DNA of 64,000 bases from Marivita hallyeonensis. Lineage in GTDB: Bacteria; Pseudomonadota; Alphaproteobacteria; Rhodobacterales; Rhodobacteraceae. The notes beneath the pieces were generated by a model, which made no database searches, was not told where the DNA came from, and was given only the letters and a program-made list of their open reading frames with translations. The position numbers and the translations under genes were made by a program. The stretch is from contig NZ_FQXC01000001.1 in NCBI RefSeq assembly GCF_900129875.1, positions 806,001 to 870,000 of the forward strand, given 5' to 3'. Positions 16,669 through 24,898 of the stretch are shown here, piece after piece; the stretch's first letter is position 1; every line of letters begins with the position of its first letter.

Positions 16669-17943
16669 TTAAGTGAACTTCCGCCGCACCCCCTTCAGCG
16701 TTGTCCCCGTCAAATACCAAAGGAATGTGCCCACGGCGCTGTTGCGATGGATGGTCTGCGGGGCCTCGCCGCGGGACATGCGGGTCATCTGCCAGGCGTA
16801 GTATTCAACACTCGAGACCGTGTTCACGAGATTGACCAACCAGCTTTTCGTGTTCGCCCCAAGCGCCCCTGTCCCCAGCATCAACCCGCCCTCGTCGATC
16901 CCGACGCGGCTTTTCGTCCCGTCCATCAGCTTTTGCGCGGCGTCCGGATCGGTGCAAAGCGGGCGGGCGAGACCGATCATGTCGATGCCGTCTTCGGTCA
17001 ACGCTTCCTCCATCGCCTCCGCAGTCCGGAACCCGCCGGTGACCATGATCGGCGCGGTGACCGCCTTGCGCACTTCGCGCGCGTAGTCGAGGAAATAGGC
17101 CTCGCGCCGCTTCGTGCTGTCGCGCTGTTCGTCTTCGGTGCCGTTGACAAAGCTCATCTGTTCGTAGGTGCCGCCGGACAGCTCGATCAGGTCGATCCCG
17201 TCCGCATCGAGCCACGCCGCAACCTGCGCGCTGTCCTCAAGGCTGAACCCGCCTTTCTGGAAATCCGCCGAATTGAGTTTCACGGCCACCGGAAACGCGG
17301 GGCCCACCGCCGCGCGTACCGCCGCATAGACCCGCCGTAAAAACCGCGCGCGGTTCTCGACGGTTCCGCCCCACTGATCGCCACGCCGGTTGGTGATGGG
17401 CGACAGGAACTGACTGATGAGATACCCATGCGCCCCATGGATTTGCACGCCGTCAAACCCGGCCTCCTTCGCGACCTCGGCCGTGGTGGCATAGCGCCCG
17501 ATCGCGTCTTCGATATCGGCCTCGGTCATCTGTCTGGGTTTGCCGAATAGCCCGAGGATCCGAAGCTTCTCCGCCGACGGAGACAGGGGTCGCGTGTTGA
17601 CGACGATGGGGCACTGCCGCCCCGGATGGCTGATCTGCATCCAGATCTGCGCGCCCCCCGACTTGCCCGCCGCCGCCCAGCGTTTCAGAGCGTCGATATC
17701 ACGCCGGTCCTCGACCACCACGTTGCCGGGCCGTTCGAGATAGCGGCGGTCTACCATCACGTTGCCGGTCACCTGCAGGGCCATTCCACCCCGAGACCAG
17801 CGCGCGTAAAGCGTCTCATGCACTTGGGTCGGTGCATCATCCGGCCCAGCCAAAGCTTCGGTCATCGCGCTCTTCCCGGTCCTGTTGCGCAAGCGCGCCC
17901 CGCAGGGCAGGTCAAGCGGGTCGGCTAGTCGAGACACGGGCAT
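16669..17943 (-). CDS. NADH:flavin oxidoreductase (Old Yellow Enzyme family)
   Basis: FMN-dependent TIM-barrel reductase of about 424 residues; such enzymes reduce activated C=C bonds using NAD(P)H. Diagnostic are WMQISHPGRQ, QIHGAHGYLISQFLSPITN (the His-x-x-His active-site region and substrate loop), RGDQWGGTVENRARF and VAVKLNSADF, and the late phosphate-binding VTGGFRT and DMIGLARPLCTDP. The start at 17943 gives the expected N-terminus (LADPLDLPCGARLRNR); the longer open frame upstream runs through tRNA-Ser and is not coding. It stands alone, so its substrate is unknown. Confidence 0.88.
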   Translation of the reverse strand: MPVSRLADPLDLPCGARLRNRTGKSAMTEALAGPDDAPTQVHETLYARWSRGGMALQVTGNVMVDRRYLERPGNVVVEDRRDIDALKRWAAAGKSGGAQIWMQISHPGRQCPIVVNTRPLSPSAEKLRILGLFGKPRQMTEADIEDAIGRYATTAEVAKEAGFDGVQIHGAHGYLISQFLSPITNRRGDQWGGTVENRARFLRRVYAAVRAAVGPAFPVAVKLNSADFQKGGFSLEDSAQVAAWLDADGIDLIELSGGTYEQMSFVNGTEDEQRDSTKRREAYFLDYAREVRKAVTAPIMVTGGFRTAEAMEEALTEDGIDMIGLARPLCTDPDAAQKLMDGTKSRVGIDEGGLMLGTGALGANTKSWLVNLVNTVSSVEYYAWQMTRMSRGEAPQTIHRNSAVGTFLWYLTGTTLKGVRRKFT

Positions 17944-18057
17944 AATGGAGATCCAATTCACTGCAGTTGTGCGCCGTCGAAACAGACACACTATTTCGCC
18001 ACCCACGTTGTCAATTTGGCCTTGTCCCCGCAAGCCCACACCCTTACACGGGTCGAC

Positions 18058-18147
18058 GGAGACGTGGCCGAGTGGTCGAAGGCGCTCCCCTGCTAAGGGA
18101 GTAGGCGGGAAACCGTCTCGAGGGTTCGAATCCCTTCGTCTCCGCCA
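18058..18147 (+). tRNA. tRNA-Ser (GCU anticodon)
   Basis: The sequence folds as a class II tRNA: acceptor GGAGACG pairs with CGTCTCC, the anticodon stem CTCCC/GGGAG encloses the loop CTGCTAA (anticodon GCT), a long variable arm follows, and the T arm contains GGTTCGAATCC. The encoded CCA end is at 18145-18147. It reads serine codons AGC and AGU. Confidence 0.97.
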
Positions 18148-18773
18148 TTTTCCTCGAATATGCCATTGTATAACCGACTGATAGTAGGACGAAGTTTGGC
18201 GTATACGCACTGGCGATGGTGTTTGGTCCGCTTGATCAGTTCCACATTTTGCTGGACAAACGCAGAACATGTCCGCCTTGGTCATCGCAAAAAGAGGCCG
18301 TAACTACCACCTCCGCCGCCGCGTCTCTCGTCGGTACCGGGGCGCAGAGCCGCCCGAAATCGACTGGATGAGCCTGCACACCGTTTCCGAAACGGCCGGT
18401 CGGAGTAGGGCGGATCGCACGTGGTCTCAGATGATCGAGGCGTAAGAGGTGCGGCTGGCCGGGAATGGGGCCAATGCGGACCCCTAGCCTGTGAGGGTTC
18501 TCCGCAAGGAGTGAACCACCGCTTTGCGAAGTTGCACTCCGGCACACATAATCTTGGTGAGCGTCCGCTGTGGATTGTTCGCGAGTCGCACAACATGGAA
18601 GAACTGGCTGCAGATTCTTTGCCGGATGTAAGGATGTGCGATGCCGACAGTGGGAGGCGATTTGCCAGACGCTGGCAGCCGATGCGCACGATCCTGGGCT
18701 GGTCGATCCAGTTCGCCATGGTCTTGATGCCCTGTTCGCATTAGCCTGTCTTCGAGATCGACGAGGCCAGTGC
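18148..18773. other. Gene-free stretch downstream of tRNA-Ser
   Basis: These 626 bases lie between tRNA-Ser and the thioesterase gene. Several frames are open on both strands, but none has a recognisable product, ribosome-binding site and neighbour-like codon use together. The position next to a tRNA is a common integration site, yet I found no second copy of the tRNA 3' end and no integrase. It may be decayed foreign DNA. Confidence 0.4.
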
Positions 18774-19205
18774 ATGGACAGAGTTTTCGAAACCGAGCGT
18801 GAATTGCGCTTTGGCGACTGCGATATTTCCGGAACGGCCTATTTTCCGTCCTATCTCAACATCCTGAATGGTGTGAATGAAGAGTTTTGGGGGCATATCG
18901 GCTATCCTTGGCACGAGATCATTTGGAAGGACCGGTGGGGGACTCCGACCGTTCATCTGAGCTGTGATTTTTCCAAACCCTCCTTTTTCGGTGAAACGCT
19001 GGTCTTCAACCTGGCCGTCACGCGCATCGGCGGCTCATCGGTCACATTCCGGCACAGGATCAGATGCGGGGAAGAGCTGCGCTGGACCAGTAAGCAGGTT
19101 CTGGCGGCCAGTGATCTGGACAAGCACAGCTCTTTGAAATGGCCTGCGCATGTGCGCGAAACGCTTGAGAAGTGGTTGGTGCGCGACGAGGATCTCGACT
19201 TCTAG
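18774..19205 (+). CDS. Acyl-CoA thioesterase of the 4-hydroxybenzoyl-CoA thioesterase family
   Basis: Hotdog-fold hydrolase of 143 residues that releases CoA from acyl- or aroyl-CoA esters. The signature LRFGDCDISGTAYFPSYLNI (about residues 10-29) matches the YbgC/4-HBT motif, with the catalytic Asp in GDCD. A GAGG lies 7 bases before the ATG at 18774. It converges with the RidA end of the anthranilate-type cluster, and an aroyl-CoA thioesterase there could recycle CoA from dead-end thioesters. That functional link is inferred from position. Confidence 0.82.
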   Translation: MDRVFETERELRFGDCDISGTAYFPSYLNILNGVNEEFWGHIGYPWHEIIWKDRWGTPTVHLSCDFSKPSFFGETLVFNLAVTRIGGSSVTFRHRIRCGEELRWTSKQVLAASDLDKHSSLKWPAHVRETLEKWLVRDEDLDF

Positions 19206-19278
19206 AGGTTTGCGCCGAGCGGCTCGAACTGGTGGATCGCAGTACGCTGGTAATCGCGGGTCCAGCCCTCTCAAAATA

Positions 19279-19674
19279 TCACAGAATATGTGCTGTGGCC
19301 TCGATTTCGACCTTCGCCTCATCCTCTATGAGCGCCGCCACAACCACCATCGACATGGCCGGAAAGTGTTTGCCGAAGACGTCGCGGTAGGCTTTGCCAA
19401 CTTCGGATTGCGCCGCAAGATACTCTGCCTTGTCGGTGACGAACCAGGTCAAACGGGTCACGTCCTCCACCGTGCCGCCCGCGGCTTCAACAATGTCACG
19501 GATGTTGGACAAGGCTTGTCGCATCTGTCCGATGAAAGTGTCGCTGGTGAAATTCTTGTTGGCGTCCCAGCCGATCTGCCCGCCGATATGCAGGGTCCCG
19601 TCCTTGGCGAGCATGCCGTTGGCGTAGCCCTTCGCGGGCAGCCAGCCCGTGGGATGGATGACTTTATGGGTCAT
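19279..19674 (-). CDS. RidA family (enamine/imine deaminase) protein
   Basis: Small trimeric cytosolic protein of 131 residues in the RidA/YjgF/YER057c superfamily, whose members hydrolyse enamines and imines to ketones and ammonia. Family features are HIGGQIGWDA near residue 30, QALSNIRDIVEAAGGTVEDVTRLTWFV in the middle, and the C-terminal AALIEDEAKVEIEATA, where Arg is often expected for archetypal RidA but is Ile-Glu-Asp here, indicating a different subgroup. It is the last gene of the catabolic operon, its ATG overlapping the CoA-ligase stop (ATGA). It may deaminate a ring enamine intermediate. Confidence 0.85.
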   Translation of the reverse strand: MTHKVIHPTGWLPAKGYANGMLAKDGTLHIGGQIGWDANKNFTSDTFIGQMRQALSNIRDIVEAAGGTVEDVTRLTWFVTDKAEYLAAQSEVGKAYRDVFGKHFPAMSMVVVAALIEDEAKVEIEATAHIL

Positions 19675-21296
19675 GTCTGGCTCGCCTTAAGTTTGAACCG
19701 CTGGATCTTGCCGGTCTGGGTCTTGGGCAAGGCCTCCGCATACACGATGCGCCGCGGATATTTGTAGGGGGCGATCATGGACTTGACGTGGTCCTGCAAA
19801 TCCTTGGTCAGATCTTCCGATGGCGTGACCCCGTCTGCCAGGACGACATGCGCCTCGACGATGTGACCTCGCGCCTCGTCTGGTGCGCCGATGACGCCGC
19901 ATTCGCTGACAGCTTCGTGGGCAAGCAGCGCGGCCTCAACCTCGGGACCGGCGATATTGTAACCCGACGAGACAATCATGTCGTCGTTGCGGGCCGCGAA
20001 ATGGTAGTATCCATCTGCATCCCGCGAAAATGAATCCCCCGTGATGTTCCATCCGTCCAGCACATAGTCCATTTGCCGATCATCGTTCAGATAGCGGCAA
20101 CCCGTCGGGCCGCGCACCGCAAGTCGGCCGATTTCGCCATCCGGCACGTCGTTGCCTTGGTCATCAATGATTTTCGCCTCATATCCTGTGACCGGCTTGC
20201 CCGTGCAGGCGGGCCTGTGATCCTCGAAGCGGTTGGTGATGAAGATGTGCAGCATCTCCGTCGCGCCGATCCCGTCGAGCATGGGTTTGCCCGTCTTCTC
20301 GATCCACGCGTCATAGATTGGTTTCGGCAAGGTCTCACCTGCGGACACAGCGGCGCGCAGGCTGGACAGATCCGCCCCGTCGTCCATCGCGTTCAACATG
20401 ACGCGATAGGCGGTCGGCGCGGTGAAGGACACGGTCGCCTTATACTTCTGGATGATCTCGATCATGTTGGGCGGCGTTGCTTGTTCCAAAAGCGTGGCCG
20501 TTGCGCCGAACCGCAATGGAAATATCGCAAGACCGCCAAGCCCGAAGGTGAAGGCCAGCGGGGGAGAGCCGACAAAGACGTCTTCCGGCATGACGCAAAG
20601 CACCTCTTTGGCGTAGCCGTCCGCGATAATCAAAAGATCACGGTGGAAGTGCATCGTGGCCTTGGGCTCTCCGGTGGAGCCGGACGTGAAGCCCAGAAGC
20701 GCCACATCATCGCGACCCGTTTTGACCCAGTCGAATTTCACCGGCTTTTCCAAAGCCAGCCTGTCGAGTTCGGCGTCGTGGTTCGAGGTGCCATCAAAGG
20801 CCACCAAGCGCAGGCCCTCGCATTTGGCCGCGCACGCCTCCATCTCTTCCATCAGGCGGCTGTCGCACAGGGCGAAACCGATCTCGGCCTTGGCGACGTA
20901 TTTTTCCAACTCGGCCGCACGCAGCATGGGCATGGTGTTTACGACGACGGCACCAACCTTGGTCGCCGCCAACCAGCAGGCCACCATCGCCGGATTGTTG
21001 GCGGACCGGATCAAAACCCGGTTTCCCGGCTGCACGCCCAGGTCTTCGACCAGCACATGGGCCAGCCGGTTGGTCCAGTCGGCAAGCTCTTTGTAGGTCC
21101 GCCTGCGCCCGTTGCCGATCAGCGCCGTGTGGTCGCCAAAGCCCTTATCGACCATCGCATCTGTCAACTCGAAACCCGCATTCAGCACCTCGGGGTAATC
21201 AAACCCGTCGAGTTTGAACTCGGGCCACTGATCTTGCGGTGGCAGGTTGTCCCGCGCGAACGTATCAATGTGGGCCGAGGCGCTGAGTGTGGGCAT
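19671..21296 (-). CDS. Aryl-CoA ligase, probably 2-aminobenzoate-CoA ligase
   Basis: ATP-dependent acid-CoA ligase of 541 residues that would activate anthranilate (or benzoate-like acids) to the CoA thioester. The adenylate-forming P-loop is FTSGSTGEPKA (about residues 203-213), followed by MHFHRDLL, later YLNDDRQMDYVLDGWNITGD, and the C-terminal catalytic lysine in LPKTQTGKIQR. Overall layout matches the benzoate/2-aminobenzoate-CoA ligase group. GGAGA precedes the ATG by 7 bases. Its place beside a 2-aminobenzoyl-CoA monooxygenase/reductase-type gene favours anthranilate, but benzoate or salicylate cannot be excluded. Confidence 0.8.
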   Translation of the reverse strand: MPTLSASAHIDTFARDNLPPQDQWPEFKLDGFDYPEVLNAGFELTDAMVDKGFGDHTALIGNGRRRTYKELADWTNRLAHVLVEDLGVQPGNRVLIRSANNPAMVACWLAATKVGAVVVNTMPMLRAAELEKYVAKAEIGFALCDSRLMEEMEACAAKCEGLRLVAFDGTSNHDAELDRLALEKPVKFDWVKTGRDDVALLGFTSGSTGEPKATMHFHRDLLIIADGYAKEVLCVMPEDVFVGSPPLAFTFGLGGLAIFPLRFGATATLLEQATPPNMIEIIQKYKATVSFTAPTAYRVMLNAMDDGADLSSLRAAVSAGETLPKPIYDAWIEKTGKPMLDGIGATEMLHIFITNRFEDHRPACTGKPVTGYEAKIIDDQGNDVPDGEIGRLAVRGPTGCRYLNDDRQMDYVLDGWNITGDSFSRDADGYYHFAARNDDMIVSSGYNIAGPEVEAALLAHEAVSECGVIGAPDEARGHIVEAHVVLADGVTPSEDLTKDLQDHVKSMIAPYKYPRRIVYAEALPKTQTGKIQRFKLKASQT

Positions 21297-21307
21297 GGGA
21301 ACGTCTC

Positions 21308-21760
21308 CTACTCGTTCGCCTCGGGCGGCAGAAACTCAACGTCGTGTTCGGCGGAGACCTGAACAACCTTTTCGACATCCGTCATGTTGTGCAGCTCGTC
21401 GAACAGGTCCTTCAGTTTCCCGGCGGGCGACACCCAGAACAGCGCGCGACATGGCTTGTCGGACTTGTTGAAATACCCATGCGGCACGCCGCGCGGCATC
21501 CGGACCAGATCGCCCGCATAGGCCTTGGTCCATTTACCATCGAGCTTGAGGTCCAACTCACCTTCCTGCACCAGAATGAATTCGTCCTGCGTAGGATGGA
21601 TGTGAACAGGCACATGCTGTCCCGGTTCGGAGTTTGTCTCGAACGCAAAGGTGCTGTCGCAATAGGCTTTCACCAGATACTTCTGGCCGAGGATGTTCAG
21701 TTCAGTCCCTGTTTCGCTTGCCCCGTTGGCGGTGATGCCGCCGCTCAGATCATGTGCCAT
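21308..21760 (-). CDS. Metal-binding cupin protein (first of two)
   Basis: Single-domain cupin of 150 residues, function unassigned. Both cupin motifs are complete: motif 1, GQHVPVHIHPTQDEFILVQE, with ligands His, His and Glu; motif 2, GDLVRMPRGVPHGYFN, with the third His. A mononuclear iron, manganese or nickel site is therefore likely. It resembles the cupin at 30309-30767 over its length (shared NILGQ, FNKSD, LFWV, FLPP), so the two are paralogues. The ATG at 21760 has GGGAG 8 bases upstream; the GTG at 21766 is too close. It sits between acyl-CoA dehydrogenase and CoA-ligase genes. Confidence 0.82.
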   Translation of the reverse strand: MAHDLSGGITANGASETGTELNILGQKYLVKAYCDSTFAFETNSEPGQHVPVHIHPTQDEFILVQEGELDLKLDGKWTKAYAGDLVRMPRGVPHGYFNKSDKPCRALFWVSPAGKLKDLFDELHNMTDVEKVVQVSAEHDVEFLPPEANE

Positions 21761-21775
21761 GGTCACAACTCCCTT

Positions 21776-22915
21776 TCAGTTGGATTGCATCGCTTGGCGC
21801 GCGATGATGACTTTCTGCACGTCGCTGGCACCCTCGTAGATACGCAACGCCCGGATTTCACGGTAGAGCGTTTCGACCGTTGTACCGGACCGCACACCCT
21901 CGCCACCGAAAAGCTGCACAGCCTTGTCGATGACCCGTTGCGCCTGATCGGTGGCAAACAGCTTGGCCATGGCCGCTTCACGCGTGATCCGTGGCGCGCC
22001 GCTGTCGCGGGTCCATGCAGCGCGGTAGATCAGCAGGGCCGACGCGTCGATGTCGAGCGCCATGTCGGCGATGTGCCCTTGCACCATTTGCAGATCGAAA
22101 AGCGGTGCACCCTGAACGTGCCGGGTGGTCACACGTTTCAGTGCTTCGTCCAAGGCGCGGCGGGCAAAGCCCAAGGCCGCCGCCGCGACCGTTGCGCGGA
22201 ACACATCCAAAACAGACATGGCGATCTTGAAGCCCTGTCCAGGCGTGCCGATCAACGCGCTTGCCCGGATGCGGCAATCGCTGAACCGCAAGGTTGCAAG
22301 GGGATGAGGCGCGATTGTCTCCAAGCGCTCGACGACCTCGAAACCCGGCAGGTCGGGGGTGACGATGAAGGCCGACATGCCCTTTGCGCCGGGTGCCTCG
22401 CCCGTGCGGGCAAAGAGCGTGTAGACATCGGCAATGCCGCCGTTGGAAATCCACGTCTTCTCGCCATTCAGGACAAACGCGTCTCCATCGCGTGTGGCGG
22501 TCATCGTGTTGGCGGCAACGTCCGATCCCGAGCCGGGTTCGGTCAGGGCAAAGGCGGAAATGGCCGTGCCCGCGCGGGTCTTTGGCAGCCATGTCGCCTT
22601 CTGGTCAGGCGTGCCGAAAAGCGTGATTGCTCCGGTGCCCAGACCCTGCATGGCAAAGGCGAAGTCGGCCAAACCGTCATGGCGGGCGAGGACCTCTCGC
22701 GCGAGGCAGAGCTTGCGCACGTCAAAGCTGCCATCATCGCTGGAAGTGGGAGCCAACACACCAGTCTCCCCGAGCTGCGTTACCAACTGACGACAGGCGG
22801 CATCCGTGTCGCTGTGATCGACGTTCAGCGCCTCCGCGACCTCTTCGACATGCGCCGCCCAGTCGCGATGCGCCGCGTCGAAAAATGGCCAGTGGAGGAA
22901 GGTCGTATCCGCCAT
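21776..22915 (-). CDS. Acyl-CoA dehydrogenase
   Basis: FAD enzyme of 379 residues introducing an alpha-beta double bond into an acyl-CoA. It shows FALTEPGSGSDVAANTMTA (substrate/FAD region), the FAD loop QLFGGEGVRSGTTVETLYRE, and the catalytic Glu in IYEGASDVQKVIIAR near the C-terminus. It begins one base before the end of the enoyl-CoA hydratase gene (TGATG overlap), so translation is coupled. In this cluster it would act in beta-oxidation-like steps after ring dearomatisation. Confidence 0.9.
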   Translation of the reverse strand: MADTTFLHWPFFDAAHRDWAAHVEEVAEALNVDHSDTDAACRQLVTQLGETGVLAPTSSDDGSFDVRKLCLAREVLARHDGLADFAFAMQGLGTGAITLFGTPDQKATWLPKTRAGTAISAFALTEPGSGSDVAANTMTATRDGDAFVLNGEKTWISNGGIADVYTLFARTGEAPGAKGMSAFIVTPDLPGFEVVERLETIAPHPLATLRFSDCRIRASALIGTPGQGFKIAMSVLDVFRATVAAAALGFARRALDEALKRVTTRHVQGAPLFDLQMVQGHIADMALDIDASALLIYRAAWTRDSGAPRITREAAMAKLFATDQAQRVIDKAVQLFGGEGVRSGTTVETLYREIRALRIYEGASDVQKVIIARQAMQSN

Positions 22916-23718
22916 CAGTCGCCCTCGAACACGGGTTTTTCCTTGGCGACGAAGGCGTCATAGGCGCGACGGAAGTCATTGCCCTGCATACAGATCGCCT
23001 GCGCCTGCGCCTCGGCCTCAATCGCCTGATCAAGGCTCATGTTCCATTCCTGCGCCAGCATGGTCTTGGTCATGGAATTCGCGAATGTCGGACCGTCGGA
23101 AATGCGCGCGGCCAGCGCAATGGCGTCCGCCTCCAGCGCCTCGGCTGTGCTGACGGAGTTAAAGAACCCCCAACGCTCGCCTTCTTCGGTGCGCAAGGTG
23201 CGCCCGGTATAAAGCAGCTCTGCCGCCCGGCCTTGGCCAATGATCCGGGGGAGCATCGCGCACGCCCCCATATCGCATCCGGCCAGCCCCACGCGGTTAA
23301 ACAGGAACGCCACCTTTGCCTCGGGTCCCGCGATGCGAATATCAGAGGCCATCGCCATAATCGCGCCCGCGCCCGCGCAGACGCCATCGACCGCCGCGAT
23401 GATCGGCTTGCCGCAATGGATCATCGCCTTGACCAGATCGCCGGTCATGCGGGTGAACGCCAAAAGCTCTTTCATCGACATCTTGGTCAGCGGACCAATG
23501 ATATCGTGCACATCCCCGCCTGACGAAAAGTTCCCGCCATTGGGCAGGATCACCACGGCATGGACGTCGTCCGCATAGACGAGCGCCCGAAACCAGTCGC
23601 GCATTTCAGCGTAGCTGTCGAAGGTGAACGGGTTCTTGCGCTCTGGCCGGTCGTGAGAGATCCGCGCGATACCGTCGCGTATCTCGCAGCGAAAGTGCTT
23701 TGGGGCGGGGAGGGTCAT
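22915..23718 (-). CDS. Enoyl-CoA hydratase/isomerase family protein
   Basis: Crotonase-fold protein of 267 residues. The oxyanion-hole regions are [18 protein letters not shown] and [22 protein letters not shown], and [18 protein letters not shown] follows. The usual second catalytic Glu position (GFPE...) reads [17 protein letters not shown], so the reaction need not be simple hydration; crotonases with this pattern include hydrolases and ring-opening or isomerising enzymes. Its ATG overlaps the stop of the MarR gene (ATGA). A role in ring cleavage of the oxo-cyclohexene CoA product is conceivable. Confidence 0.85.
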   Translation of the reverse strand: MTLPAPKHFRCEIRDGIARISHDRPERKNPFTFDSYAEMRDWFRALVYADDVHAVVILPNGGNFSSGGDVHDIIGPLTKMSMKELLAFTRMTGDLVKAMIHCGKPIIAAVDGVCAGAGAIMAMASDIRIAGPEAKVAFLFNRVGLAGCDMGACAMLPRIIGQGRAAELLYTGRTLRTEEGERWGFFNSVSTAEALEADAIALAARISDGPTFANSMTKTMLAQEWNMSLDQAIEAEAQAQAICMQGNDFRRAYDAFVAKEKPVFEGD

Positions 23719-24182
23719 GGCTGCTCCTGTGCGGCGAGGGCCTTTTCAACTAGTCGAGTCAGCGTCTTGGCCTCGTCGGCGGAAAGACCTGTCAGCAAGT
23801 CATCGACCCAGGCTTCGTGATGCCGGGCAAGCGCATCGAACGCCGCCTTGCCGTTGGGGGTCAGCCGCGCCACCTGCGCACGACGGTCGCCGGGACTAGC
23901 GACGCGCAGGGCCAAACCCTCTTCTGTCAGGCGGTCCACGATGCCCGTCACGTTTCCGTTCGAGACCTTCAGATATGTCGACAGGTCGCTCATCTTGAGC
24001 CCATCTGGATACCGCGACAGGGCGGACAGCACGTCGAAGCGCGGCAGTGTGGTGTCGTGATTGTCCCGAAGGCGTCGGCGGAGTGTGGCTTCGATCCCAG
24101 ACGTCAGCTTGAGAAGCTTGAGCCAAAGGCGCAGGCGGCTCTTCGAGATCGGTTCGGTTGCCGGTTTCGTTTGCAGCGTCAT
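23715..24182 (-). CDS. MarR family regulator of the aromatic-CoA cluster
   Basis: Winged-helix repressor-like protein of 155 residues. The recognition region [29 protein letters not shown] and wing [19 protein letters not shown] are typical. It is encoded within the operon (ATGA overlaps on both sides), so its level should follow that of the enzymes. MarR regulators of aromatic pathways usually respond to the aroyl-CoA intermediate. The inverted repeat at 27243-27270 in the divergent promoter is its most likely site. Confidence 0.85.
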   Translation of the reverse strand: MTLQTKPATEPISKSRLRLWLKLLKLTSGIEATLRRRLRDNHDTTLPRFDVLSALSRYPDGLKMSDLSTYLKVSNGNVTGIVDRLTEEGLALRVASPGDRRAQVARLTPNGKAAFDALARHHEAWVDDLLTGLSADEAKTLTRLVEKALAAQEQP

Positions 24183-24898
24183 ACCTCGCCTCCCGAGACT
24201 GACAGAGCGTGACCGTTGATCGAGGCCGCACCCTCGGACGCGAGGAAAAGAGCTGTGGCAGCAACCTCGGATGGATCAATCAACCGGCCCTGTGGGTTGG
24301 CTGATGTGACCATCTTGGTGGCCTTGTCGCGATCGACATCGAACCGGCTCATCAAGCCGGTGATCGCGGTGTCCGCCAGATCGGTATCGGTGAATCCCGG
24401 ACAGATGGCGTTGCAGGTGATGCCCGCCTTCGCCACATCCAGCGACACCGCCCGCACCAGTCCCAATACGCCGTGCTTGGCCGCAACGTATGCCGGAACT
24501 GACGGGTTGCCCTTGAGAGCAGCGGTTGACGCGATGGCGATCAATCGACCCCCTGCGGTCATTCCCTTCAACGCCTCACGGAAGACCAGGAAGGTGCCGG
24601 TCATGTTCACGGTCAGCGTTGCGGTCCAGTCCTCAAGCGACAGGTCGCGTATCTTGGCCTGAGCCCCGCCGCCTGCATTCGCGATGACTACGTCATAGGG
24701 CGCGTCGAACAGAGCTGCGACCTGCGCTTCGTCCGTCACATCGGCGACTTTCGGCGTGATTGCGCGGCCCTCGGCAGCCGCTTCCAACACGTCCTGCCTG
24801 CGCCCGGTGATTGTCACGGCATCACCGGCATCGGCGAACGCGTGGGCAATCGCCTTGCCGATCCCTGTCCCGCCACCTGTGACCAGAACCCGTCTCAT
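24179..24898 (-). CDS. Short-chain dehydrogenase/reductase
   Basis: NAD(P)-dependent oxidoreductase of 239 residues. It has the cofactor motif [10 protein letters not shown] near the N-terminus, NAGGGAQ near residue 90, the catalytic Ser in IAIASTAAL and the YVAAK motif. ARRQD-like residues after strand 2 (GRRQDVLE) hint at NADP preference. The ATG at 24898 overlaps the monooxygenase/reductase stop (ATGA). In the cluster it would oxidise a hydroxyacyl-CoA or reduce a ring ketone. Confidence 0.88.
   Translation of the reverse strand: MRRVLVTGGGTGIGKAIAHAFADAGDAVTITGRRQDVLEAAAEGRAITPKVADVTDEAQVAALFDAPYDVVIANAGGGAQAKIRDLSLEDWTATLTVNMTGTFLVFREALKGMTAGGRLIAIASTAALKGNPSVPAYVAAKHGVLGLVRAVSLDVAKAGITCNAICPGFTDTDLADTAITGLMSRFDVDRDKATKMVTSANPQGRLIDPSEVAATALFLASEGAASINGHALSVSGGEV

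Noticed and set aside
16669-18285. Old Yellow Enzyme extended to 538 residues
   Set aside because: The extra N-terminus would be read across tRNA-Ser and lacks any family similarity.
18148-18773. Possible integrated element at tRNA-Ser
   Set aside because: No integrase, no second copy of the tRNA 3' end, and nearby genes look native, so integration cannot be supported.
20073-22963. Very long plus-strand open frames (429 and 558 codons) opposite the CoA-ligase and acyl-CoA dehydrogenase genes
   Set aside because: They mirror genuine minus-strand genes with clear catalytic motifs; the antisense products have no known motifs and an odd His/Arg-rich composition.
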